NCBI GenBank assembly: GCA_002422265.1 | Contig: DIUB01000117.1 | Location: 1-8,756 of the forward strand | Direction of reading: 5' to 3' | DNA from: Geobacter sp. UBA6169 | GTDB lineage: Bacteria > Desulfobacterota > Desulfuromonadia > Geobacterales > Pseudopelobacteraceae | DNA: 8,756 nucleotides | Position numbers and translations under genes: made by a program | Shown: piece after piece, positions 1 to 6,009 of the stretch | Position numbering within the stretch: the stretch's first letter is position 1 | Layout of the letters: every line of letters begins with the position of its first letter | The notes under the pieces: model-generated | Databases searched by the model: none | What the model was told of the DNA's origin: nothing | What the model saw: the letters and a program-made list of their open reading frames with translations, nothing else

Positions 1-412
1 TCAGGATGGTCATACCGGTAGCCAACACCGCCCAGAAGTTTTCAGGCAGCACGCCGGAAAAATAATAAAAGGCATAAAAGCAGATCAGGTAGCCGATGTG
101 GCTGAATGAGACCATCTTGGGTGAGCCATTGGTGATTCTGCCCAGTACGAGCAAAATTGCCGAGAATGCGTACACCACCAGCAAAGCACTGATCATGTTG
201 CTGGAGGGGGGTGTACCCAGTATCTTTTTTACTTCTGGAGTCAGGGGGGGGAAAATTTGCTCACTGAGCATGGCCGGCACGCTGATACCGGCAAAGGCGG
301 CTATGGCCCACATTCCCTGATGGGAACGCGTGCGCAAGCGTTGTAATGAATCCTGCAGCGCCTTCCTTTGTACTTCAGACGAAAGCGCTTTGCCGGCTTC
401 CTGAGTGGTCAT
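1..412 (-). CDS. Unrecognised multi-span membrane protein, N-terminal part (cut by window edge)
   Basis: I do not recognise this protein. The visible 137 codons begin with a charged, probably cytoplasmic segment of about 33 residues. Hydrophobic stretches follow near residues 34-50, 72-92, 104-121 and 125-137, so at least three to four membrane spans are present before the frame runs off the window without a stop. No catalytic or cofactor motif is visible and there is no CXXCH. The ATG at 412 is preceded by AAAGG about 10 bases upstream. It lies 70 bases after the stop of the heme sensor gene, on the same strand, so the two may be co-transcribed. No clear terminator separates them; a 6-bp hairpin at 461-475 has no T run after it. 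The reading frame is convincing because it is open to the edge and strongly hydrophobic in blocks, but any function is unknown. Confidence 0.8.
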   Translation of the reverse strand, partial: MTTQEAGKALSSEVQRKALQDSLQRLRTRSHQGMWAIAAFAGISVPAMLSEQIFPPLTPEVKKILGTPPSSNMISALLVVYAFSAILLVLGRITNGSPKMVSFSHIGYLICFYAFYYFSGVLPENFWAVLATGMTIL

Positions 413-482
413 GGAGCTGTACCTTTGTACGGTTACCACATAGTCTGCACGCAAGGAATGGCTGTTACAAACAGCGAACCGG

Positions 483-1322
483 CTAGTCTCCACCCTCTTC
501 CTTGTTACAGCTACGGCAGTGTTTCAATGCTTCGCGGGTTTCATTCAGGCGCACAATCAGGCTGTGGTAGTTTCGGGCCAGCAGTGAGAGCTCACCATAT
601 CCGGATTCCAGCTGTTTTTCTGATGCGGCTGTCTCTTCAGAGCTGGTTACAGCAACCAGTTTCTTGAGTGGCATGAAGAATGAACGGTTCAGCAGAGCAG
701 CAACGCCACCCACTGTCAGAACCAGCGTCATAAGTGTAAACACTATCATACGGTAACGCATAAGTGCGAGTGAATTTTGTAGCGGCCCCTGGTCAAGACC
801 GATATCAATCATACCAAGGACTTTATGGCTTGCCGGATGGTAGTGACAGGATGTCGTGCAGGAAGGTTCATTATAGATCGGTTGAGCAAAGGCAAGGACT
901 TCTACGCCCCGCTCATTCATAAAGCGGCGGGTCTGTTTTTCGGCAGCCAGTTGCTCGACCGGTTTCTCACCACTATGGCAGCCGCTGCACCCTTCAACCC
1001 TCTTGTTAACCTGGTGGCCGATCTCGGTCTTGTTCCGTGAGAAGGTGATAAAACCGTCATGGTTGAATACGCGCAGATGCTCAATGCCCTGTTGCTGTCC
1101 GATATTGGCGATGATGTTGCCCAGATGTTCGCGGTCATTGTGCAACATGGCATAGCGTGTGGAGAGTACGACTGTACTGGCAATGTTTCGTTCGTGCTTG
1201 GTTGCGGCCTCGATCATATCCTGCTTCATTATCGCATAGAGACTGAAGCAGCAGACCGCGACAAATCCGGTTACTGCGAATCCAACCGGGACAATCGTTC
1301 GAGCGGTTATACTCTGGAACAT
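483..1322 (-). CDS. Membrane-anchored heme sensor domain with HAMP-like segment, no output domain
   Basis: A 279-residue protein with one span near residues 10-31, a periplasmic domain to about 190, a second span at about 192-212, then a HAMP-like region (213-265, with conserved Pro218 and a GELSLLARNYHSL second helix). The periplasmic part has a CXXCH at 112-116 and a second motif, C155-X3-C159-H160, followed by YHP. The run QPIYNEPSC, the CH-x-HP motif and the VLGMIDIGL strand match the periplasmic input domains seen in many deltaproteobacterial histidine kinases and chemoreceptors, which carry c-type heme. Here nothing follows the HAMP except a short tail with a CRSC pair (269-272). The ATG at 1322 has GGAGGTG just upstream. 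It sits directly after the terminator of the cytochrome operon, so it may depend on read-through or on a promoter I cannot see. A redox or ligand sensing role is inferred; it could instead act as a small membrane-bound electron-transfer protein. Confidence 0.85.
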   Translation of the reverse strand: MFQSITARTIVPVGFAVTGFVAVCCFSLYAIMKQDMIEAATKHERNIASTVVLSTRYAMLHNDREHLGNIIANIGQQQGIEHLRVFNHDGFITFSRNKTEIGHQVNKRVEGCSGCHSGEKPVEQLAAEKQTRRFMNERGVEVLAFAQPIYNEPSCTTSCHYHPASHKVLGMIDIGLDQGPLQNSLALMRYRMIVFTLMTLVLTVGGVAALLNRSFFMPLKKLVAVTSSEETAASEKQLESGYGELSLLARNYHSLIVRLNETREALKHCRSCNKEEGGD

Positions 1323-1347
1323 ACGGCACCTCCAGACAGACAGGGCG

Positions 1348-1387
1348 AAAAAACGCCGGCAGGAGGTTGCGCCACCTGCCTGCCGGC
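1348..1387 (-). terminator. Intrinsic terminator after the dodecaheme cytochrome gene
   Basis: On the minus strand a long hairpin (arms 1379-1387 with 1355-1363, then 1374-1377 with 1364-1367, one bulged base, six-base loop) is followed by one G and six T (1353-1348). The stem has 13 pairs, mostly G-C. It lies 10 bases after the stop of the dodecaheme gene and only 26 bases before the next start, so it should close the operon and limit read-through into the heme sensor gene. Confidence 0.85.
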
Positions 1388-1396
1388 CATTACATC

Positions 1397-2410
1397 TCAG
1401 GAGCTCTTATGGCACTTCAGGCAATCACCCTTGACCGAGAAAGCAGATCTCCCGTCATGACAGGCACCGCATGATGCGCCTTTTTCCATCTCTTTCATGG
1501 TAATCCGCTTGCCGTTACCGTAGGGATACAACCTGGTGTGGCAGTCGCTGCACTGATAGGCAGCGGTATGGAACCCGTGGCTGAAGTGGCCGATAATGGT
1601 GCCCTTTGAGTTTTTGAACGTCATGTTTGCGGGCAGCTTGAATCCGGTGTGGCATTTTGCGCAATCACCCTTGACCGAAAAGGCTGTTTTCCCGTTATGG
1701 CAGGCACCGCAGGACTGACCTTTTTCCATGGCTGCCATACTGATTCGCTTGTTGCCCTTCATATCCGGCTTGACGATGTTGGTATGGCAATCCCTGCAAC
1801 TATAGGCCTGGGTGTGGAAGGCATGGCTGAAAACTGCCTTGGGCACCGGTGGCGTCGAGTAGGTCAGCTCCGGACTCTTGTGGCATCTGCTGCATTTATC
1901 GACCCCAAAGGCCGCTTTTCCGTTGTGGCAGAAGCCGCAGGACTTGCCCTTTTCCATCTCGGCCATGCTAACCGCAGGGTTCTTGCCGGTCTTATACAGC
2001 CTGGTGTGGCAGGCTGCACAATCCTTTACCTTGGCAAGGTGTTTCGTGTGGCTGAAAGGAGTCGGTCCGGTTTCCTTTACCTGATAAACGACCTCCTTCA
2101 CCTGGTGGCACTTGCTGCACTCATGGGCATCAAAGGCCTGTTTGCCATTGTGGCAGGCTCCGCAGGACTCTCCCTTGTACATATCTTCCATGGTGTAACG
2201 TCTTTTTGTCTTGTTGCCGGTATGACAGGTGGCGCAACTGAAAGCCGGTGTGCCGCGCTGCCCTTTTTTTGCCAGATGCCTGCTGTGGCTGAAGACCACT
2301 TTACCGGCCTCTTTGGTATCGTAGCTGATATCCTTCAAGTCGATTGCACCGGCCTGGGAAGTCATCAGTCCGACCAGGCCTGCCAGCGCGATGGTGAGTG
2401 CTCGTTTCAT
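1397..2410 (-). CDS. Dodecaheme c7-type nanowire-like periplasmic cytochrome
   Basis: A 337-residue secreted cytochrome with a signal peptide (about 1-22, ending SQAGA) and twelve CXXCH motifs, with first cysteines at residues 59, 83, 98, 131, 158, 173, 205, 234, 250, 287, 314 and 330. These form four repeats of a triheme unit, at about 38-102, 117-177, 192-254 and 275-334. Each unit shows FSHxxH, CXXCH, MxKGxSCGxCHxG and C-x-x-CH in the same order. This is the architecture of the linear dodecaheme cytochromes of Geobacter, such as GSU1996, made of four c7-type domains; orthology is not claimed. The extra FSHxxH histidines fit bis-His axial ligation. The likely role is to accept or pass electrons through the periplasm from the Fe-S/NrfD module encoded just upstream. 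The last two repeats are the most alike. The ATG at 2410 has AGGAG upstream and 57 bases separate it from the NrfD gene. Confidence 0.95.
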   Translation of the reverse strand: MKRALTIALAGLVGLMTSQAGAIDLKDISYDTKEAGKVVFSHSRHLAKKGQRGTPAFSCATCHTGNKTKRRYTMEDMYKGESCGACHNGKQAFDAHECSKCHQVKEVVYQVKETGPTPFSHTKHLAKVKDCAACHTRLYKTGKNPAVSMAEMEKGKSCGFCHNGKAAFGVDKCSRCHKSPELTYSTPPVPKAVFSHAFHTQAYSCRDCHTNIVKPDMKGNKRISMAAMEKGQSCGACHNGKTAFSVKGDCAKCHTGFKLPANMTFKNSKGTIIGHFSHGFHTAAYQCSDCHTRLYPYGNGKRITMKEMEKGASCGACHDGRSAFSVKGDCLKCHKSS

Positions 2411-2429
2411 GTTGATCTCCTGAATACCC

Positions 2430-2450
2430 CCGCCCGCACGGTGCGGGCGG
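2430..2450 (-). promoter_or_regulatory. GC-rich intercistronic hairpin between the NrfD and dodecaheme genes
   Basis: A perfect 8-bp G-C stem (2430-2437 with 2443-2450) with a five-base loop, in the 57-base gap of the operon. No T run follows, so it is not an intrinsic terminator. It could stabilise the 3' end of the upstream message, or mark a processing site that leaves the dodecaheme part as a separate, more abundant transcript. That role is inference; the structure itself is plain in the sequence. Confidence 0.6.
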
Positions 2451-2467
2451 AGGGAGAGTCGGTTGTA

Positions 2468-3799
2468 TTACTTGCTGCCTGCCGCTTCCGGCGCGGTAAC
2501 GGCTGCCGGCTTGGGCTCAAGCACTGCATACTCGCTGTAGCGGGTCTTCCATTTGAACAGGATCGGCCAGCGGTACAGTATGGCGCGATAGGTCATGATG
2601 TAGATGGAGTAGACGGTGATAACGATCATGATCTCCCTGAAGGGTGGTATATGGACATGACCATTCTGCCAGTTGAATGTGATCATATAGACGTTCAGGC
2701 GGTTCAGCACGACCCCGATGATAGTTGTCCAGGCCCCCAACCGCACCAGTGTAACGCTGTTGTTACGAATACCGGCAGTCAAGAGCACCAGTGAGAGGAT
2801 CACTCCAAAACCGATCTCGAACAGCCACCAGCCACCCCAGCCGGTGGTCAGATAGGCCCATTTATTGTCATGGGCAACACCGATCAGGCGGATGACCAGA
2901 TAGGTGATCAGACCCATGGAGGCACCTTTGGCAAGTGACACCTGCAGCTTGCTCAGGCTGTTTTTAAAGGTGGCATCACAACGCCAGTCCATGGTTTTCA
3001 CTGCAATGGTACTGACCACGATAACCATGCAGAGACCGCCCGGTAACGAAGAGACAAAGAAATAGAGCCACTGGAATGACGATGAATACCAGAGCGGATG
3101 GATCTTGCCCGGAGCATAGGTTGAAAGTGCCCCCAGAGCGCCCTGGTGCAGGGTTGAAAGGATGATGCCTGCCACAGCCAGACCCAGCGCCATCTTCTTG
3201 ACAAAGGTTCTGCCTGCGGGCCAGCCCATCCATTCAAAAAACGCGGTTGAGGTTTCCGCAGCCTGCACCGACAGGTAGGTGGCAACGTGCCAGGCCACCA
3301 GAAACAATACCGCTTCGGGCCCCCAGGAAACAAACATCGGGTAGATCAGTCGCCAGGGCTGCCCCAGGTCACACATCAGAAAGATAACGGCGAAAAAATA
3401 GCCCAGTATGCCGTTCAGAATGCCCAGCCGCTCGATCGGTTCAAAATCATGCCGACCAAACACCTCAACCGCAGAGCCTAGCTGGAAACCTGATGATGAA
3501 AGCGGCACCATACCAAACAGACCAAAACCGAGAAACAGACCCCAGGCGTTGTCATAGGGGTCACCAACGGCCCACGAGAGACCAAAGATGAAACGGGCGA
3601 TAATAAACGGAATACCGACCAGCAGGATTGCGGCAAAGACCCAGTTCAGCGGGTTGCTCATGGCTTGCGCCATATACTGTTTGGGGGTCAGCCCCAGAAA
3701 GATCTTTTCCATCAGGGTCCAGGGACGACCGGTGTCATTATCCTTGCGCAGACTGTCGATAATCTGCGTATTGGGATTGCGTGCCAGAAATAGTTTCAT
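2468..3799 (-). CDS. NrfD/HybB-like quinone-interacting membrane subunit
   Basis: A 443-residue integral membrane protein with about ten hydrophobic spans (roughly 52-74, 86-105, 123-143, 160-180, 203-223, 240-262, 290-308, 325-343, 353-371 and 388-408). It belongs to the NrfD/PsrC superfamily and is closest in style to HybB of hydrogenase-2. The signature is the STLHQGALGAL segment (215-225) followed by HPLW (234-237), which resembles the HybB loop. Proteins of this family exchange electrons with the quinone pool at a site near the periplasmic face and carry no heme of their own. Its start codon overlaps the stop of the Fe-S gene by four bases (ATGA, 3796-3799), so the two subunits are probably translationally coupled and form a HybAB-like pair. 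There is no hydrogenase gene in the window, and cytochrome genes lie on both sides of the pair. The short Ala/Pro-rich tail is unremarkable. The direction, menaquinol oxidation or menaquinone reduction, cannot be told from sequence. Confidence 0.93.
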   Translation of the reverse strand: MKLFLARNPNTQIIDSLRKDNDTGRPWTLMEKIFLGLTPKQYMAQAMSNPLNWVFAAILLVGIPFIIARFIFGLSWAVGDPYDNAWGLFLGFGLFGMVPLSSSGFQLGSAVEVFGRHDFEPIERLGILNGILGYFFAVIFLMCDLGQPWRLIYPMFVSWGPEAVLFLVAWHVATYLSVQAAETSTAFFEWMGWPAGRTFVKKMALGLAVAGIILSTLHQGALGALSTYAPGKIHPLWYSSSFQWLYFFVSSLPGGLCMVIVVSTIAVKTMDWRCDATFKNSLSKLQVSLAKGASMGLITYLVIRLIGVAHDNKWAYLTTGWGGWWLFEIGFGVILSLVLLTAGIRNNSVTLVRLGAWTTIIGVVLNRLNVYMITFNWQNGHVHIPPFREIMIVITVYSIYIMTYRAILYRWPILFKWKTRYSEYAVLEPKPAAVTAPEAAGSK

Positions 3800-4704
3800 T
3801 GGTGGTCTCCCTCCTCATGGTCATGGTGGCCATCCTTGTTTTTCGTGGCCAGCAGATGTACACCGGTGAACAGGGCCGGCCAGATGGAAAGCACCATCGG
3901 CACAAATCCCAGGAAGTCTTTTACGTTTGAGATGATCGGCTCATTCTGGATATGGCCGTCAAAACCAACCTTGTCAAAATCAACACTGCTCAGGTACATC
4001 CAGCTGGTGCCGCCCACCGCCTTCTCACCATACAGCTTGTCCACATATTTGCCGGGGTTGGCCTGAATCCGGTCGTGTCCCAGCTTGATCAGGTCTGCCC
4101 TGCGGCCGAAGGTCATGACCTGCTGCGGGCAGATATCGACACATGCCGGAGGCTTGCCGTCTTTCAGGCGGGTGTCGTAGCAGAAGATGCATTTCTGCAC
4201 CAGCGGGTTCAATGGGCTTGAGTAGCTGTAGGCCGGAATATTGAAAGGACAGGCGATCATGCAGTTGCGGCAGCCGACACAGACCTTGGCGTTATAGATA
4301 ACAGCGCCTTCCTTGGTCTTGGTGTAAGCGTTGACAAAGCATGAACTGAGGCAGGCCGGTTCAGTACAGTGGTTGCACTGCATCTTCCGGTACAGTGTCT
4401 CCTTGTCGGCAACCTTGTATTCGTTGACAACCGTATAGGCCTTTTCTGTGGTGCGCCGCTTATCCTTGAATACCGACGTATCATCAAAGGGCAGATCCGG
4501 CTCAGGCAGCTTCTGCTCTGCGTTGCAGGCCGCCTCGCAACTGCGGCAGCCAACGCACCTGGTCAGATCCACCAGCACCCCCATGGCATCAGGGTAGCCT
4601 TCAAACGAACCGGCAGCCATCGCCTTGCCGCCGGCAACACTGACGGTTGCTGCTGTCACACCGCAGGCCAGACACCCTTTCAGAAAATCTCGACGTTCAA
4701 TCAT
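3796..4704 (-). CDS. Tat-exported HybA-like four-cluster [4Fe-4S] ferredoxin subunit with C-terminal anchor
   Basis: A 302-residue periplasmic iron-sulfur protein. The N-terminus has a twin-arginine signal, ERRDFLKG (residues 3-10), a hydrophobic stretch and an AMA-AG cleavage site near residue 30. Sixteen cysteines form four cluster motifs: 50/53/56/60, 110/113/118/122, 142/145/148/152 and 172/175/188/192, the DmsB/HybA/NrfC-type pattern. A hydrophobic segment near 266-286 would anchor the protein in the membrane, as in HybA, and a His/Asp/Glu-rich tail follows. The role is to wire electrons between the NrfD-like subunit and the periplasmic cytochromes encoded beside it. I chose the ATG at 4704 because it gives the complete Tat signal and has AAGGAG ten bases upstream; a longer frame back to 4884 would overlap the cytochrome gene and add no homologous sequence. 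The gene starts 31 bases after the pentaheme stop and overlaps the NrfD start by four bases. Confidence 0.94.
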   Translation of the reverse strand: MIERRDFLKGCLACGVTAATVSVAGGKAMAAGSFEGYPDAMGVLVDLTRCVGCRSCEAACNAEQKLPEPDLPFDDTSVFKDKRRTTEKAYTVVNEYKVADKETLYRKMQCNHCTEPACLSSCFVNAYTKTKEGAVIYNAKVCVGCRNCMIACPFNIPAYSYSSPLNPLVQKCIFCYDTRLKDGKPPACVDICPQQVMTFGRRADLIKLGHDRIQANPGKYVDKLYGEKAVGGTSWMYLSSVDFDKVGFDGHIQNEPIISNVKDFLGFVPMVLSIWPALFTGVHLLATKNKDGHHDHEEGDHQ

Positions 4705-4735
4705 GGTACACGTTCTCCTTCCCGTGGATATCGGT

Positions 4736-5266
4736 TCAGTGGTGTGCTGCCTGCGGCTTGGCAGGCGCCTTGGGCGCATATTTGCCTGATTTGAAGAGTG
4801 CATCACCACTGTCATTGCGCGTATGGCAATCCTGACAGCCGGTTGGTCCACCCATCTTCTGGTGGCATCCCAGACAGCTGACATGGTAAGCAGCTTTCAG
4901 CCCCGGTTTATCGCGGTGATAGATTGGCGGATGCTGATCGCGCTGCTGCTTGAGTGCCTCAGGTGTGAAAGGTTCTGCAACGTGGCAGCCCTTGCAGCTG
5001 ACAACGGGCTGAGCGCCGCTGTTCTTGTGACAGCGGGCACAGTTGGGATCGGCCACCTGGGCGCCGGTGGTATGGTGGTGACACAGACCACAGTCTTTCA
5101 GGCTGTTGATATGTGCGGCATGGTTGAAGTCAACCGGTGCATAATACTTCTGGATATCACCGATGCTGACCTTGTCCGGAATTCCCGCGCCAAAGCACAG
5201 GCTGGCAGCCAGCATCATCAGGACAGCGGTCACTCCCAGGATCATCGTTTGCTTTACTGCATGCAT
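4736..5266 (-). CDS. Periplasmic pentaheme c-type cytochrome (cytochrome c3/c7-like)
   Basis: A 176-residue secreted cytochrome with a signal peptide (about 1-27, ending SLCFGA) and five CXXCH motifs whose first cysteines are at 59, 76, 91, 131 and 144. Extra histidines, such as FNHAAH (48-52), HHH after the first heme, and His112, His117 and His128, can supply distal ligands, which fits low-potential bis-His class III cytochromes. The C-terminus is Ala/Pro/Lys-rich and probably disordered. The start at 5266 gives a clean signal peptide and has AAGGAG six bases upstream; a longer frame to 5314 would run through the upstream hairpin and is not supported. Its place just before the HybA-like gene suggests it is the cytochrome subunit of that complex, taking the position held by multiheme cytochromes in Nrf-, Qrc- and Act-type quinone complexes. 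Confidence 0.92.
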   Translation of the reverse strand: MHAVKQTMILGVTAVLMMLAASLCFGAGIPDKVSIGDIQKYYAPVDFNHAAHINSLKDCGLCHHHTTGAQVADPNCARCHKNSGAQPVVSCKGCHVAEPFTPEALKQQRDQHPPIYHRDKPGLKAAYHVSCLGCHQKMGGPTGCQDCHTRNDSGDALFKSGKYAPKAPAKPQAAHH

Positions 5267-5280
5267 AGCCCTCTCCTTGT

Positions 5281-5317
5281 AAAAAGATGGCCGGTGTCTT
5301 CTTGTCACAGACACCGG
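5281..5317 (-). terminator. Possible attenuator or processing hairpin upstream of the pentaheme gene
   Basis: On the minus strand an 8-bp perfect stem (5310-5317 with 5291-5298, 11-base loop) is followed after five bases by five T (5285-5281) and then at once by the ribosome binding site of the pentaheme gene (AAGGAG, 5278-5273). The T run is short and displaced from the stem, so termination would be partial at best. It could instead separate a 5' message for the small proteins from a stable cytochrome message. Confidence 0.5.
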
Positions 5318-5341
5318 TAGTTGCGCAGAAACCGGATGTTC

Positions 5342-5515
5342 CTAGCGGACTGTTTCCTGTGTGCTGTTCTTGCCACTCATCATGTAGCGGTAGAACATCG
5401 GAAAACCGACGAAAAACGCAACGCAGATCAGATATTCAACTGTTTTGATGTACTGGTAAAAATCAACCAGTGTGTAGACCGACTTGACGTGTCCGATTGC
5501 TCCGAATAACTCCAT
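5342..5515 (-). CDS. 57-residue single-span membrane protein in the electron-transfer operon
   Basis: A very short gene that is easily missed. It encodes 57 residues beginning MELFGAIGHV and ending STQETVR, with one hydrophobic span at about residues 27-42, aromatic residues (Tyr, Phe) flanking the span, and a basic patch after it. Translation is well supported: AGGAGG lies seven bases before the ATG at 5515, there are no in-frame stops, and the gene fits neatly between the receiver-like gene and the pentaheme gene. No cofactor motif is seen. By position it may be a small assembly or stabilising subunit of the Fe-S/NrfD/cytochrome complex, comparable in size to accessory peptides of other respiratory complexes; that is inference. 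I do not recognise the family. Confidence 0.8.
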   Translation of the reverse strand: MELFGAIGHVKSVYTLVDFYQYIKTVEYLICVAFFVGFPMFYRYMMSGKNSTQETVR

Positions 5516-5581
5516 GATGACTCCTCCTTTTATCTATGCCGGCTAATGTTCGGCTGTATTTTCCGGTTCAGCTGCCTGACT

Positions 5582-5962
5582 CTATGAATTCTTCATATTC
5601 TCAAAGGCGCAGGCCACCGCCTGTCGCAACTCTTCACGGTCCGCCGGGTCAATCGGCTTCAACGAATGATAAAAAATCCCCTCTTTACGCATCTTGCGAA
5701 TAGTCGGTAGCGAGGTCTCATCTGAAACCAGAATGATGGTCAGATCGCGGCTGCACTTTTTAAGCAGCGGGATCAGTTCTGCAGCTGCCAGCTCGTCAAA
5801 TTCACTACTCAGCAGCACCACCTGGGCTGATTTCTTTAAAATGCCGTGCAGCACGTTGGCGGCCGAGGTGGTTACCATCACGTTGTAGCCGGCCTCAATG
5901 CAGAGGTCGGCCAGCACCTTGCGGGACTCGACGTTTTCATCTGCTATCAGAACACCTTGCAT
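5582..5962 (-). CDS. Stand-alone receiver-like protein lacking the phospho-acceptor aspartate
   Basis: A 126-residue single-domain protein with the fold pattern of a response-regulator receiver. Strand 1 and the acidic pocket are present (VLIADEN, Asp8 and Glu9), as are the Ser80 of strand 4 (IILVSDE) and the conserved Lys102 before Pro (SLKPID). At the end of strand 3 the usual VLLD reads VVLLSS, so the acceptor aspartate is replaced by Ser52; the nearest acids are Glu54 and Asp56. It has no DNA-binding or other output domain. It probably acts by protein contact in a way not switched by normal phosphorylation. I chose the ATG at 5962 because AAGGG lies eight bases upstream; GTG codons at 5968 and 5971 overlap or abut that site. 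The gene sits between two small membrane protein genes in the cytochrome operon, an unusual place for a regulator, and may control assembly or activity of the complex. Confidence 0.85.
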   Translation of the reverse strand: MQGVLIADENVESRKVLADLCIEAGYNVMVTTSAANVLHGILKKSAQVVLLSSEFDELAAAELIPLLKKCSRDLTIILVSDETSLPTIRKMRKEGIFYHSLKPIDPADREELRQAVACAFENMKNS

Positions 5963-6009
5963 ATCCACCACCCTTGTCTCTCTGGAAAAACAGTGTATGA
6001 AAGGTTTTG

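Noticed and set aside
461..475. Small hairpin GCTGTT-ACA-AACAGC between the sensor and the partial membrane protein gene
   Set aside because: The stem is only six base pairs and no T run follows, so a terminator call is not justified.
1421..2330. Regularly spaced repeats that might suggest a CRISPR or tandem array
   Set aside because: The periodicity is that of heme-binding repeats in one intact coding frame. The units are degenerate, with no identical repeat/unique spacer pattern.
2430..2450. GC-rich hairpin considered as a terminator
   Set aside because: No T run follows on the minus strand and the operon continues 20 bases later, so it is kept only as a possible processing or stability element.
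1649..2794. Long open frame on the plus strand (381 codons)
   Set aside because: It lies antisense to the dodecaheme and NrfD-like genes. Its length reflects the repeated CXXCH coding on the other strand, and it has no ribosome binding site or recognisable domain.
4705..4884. Longer N-terminus for the Fe-S protein
   Set aside because: It would overlap the pentaheme coding region by about 150 bases and bury the twin-arginine signal. The ATG at 4704 has a good ribosome binding site.
5321..5509. Plus-strand open frame of 62 codons
   Set aside because: It is the antisense shadow of the 57-residue membrane protein gene, which has the better ribosome binding site and the operon context.
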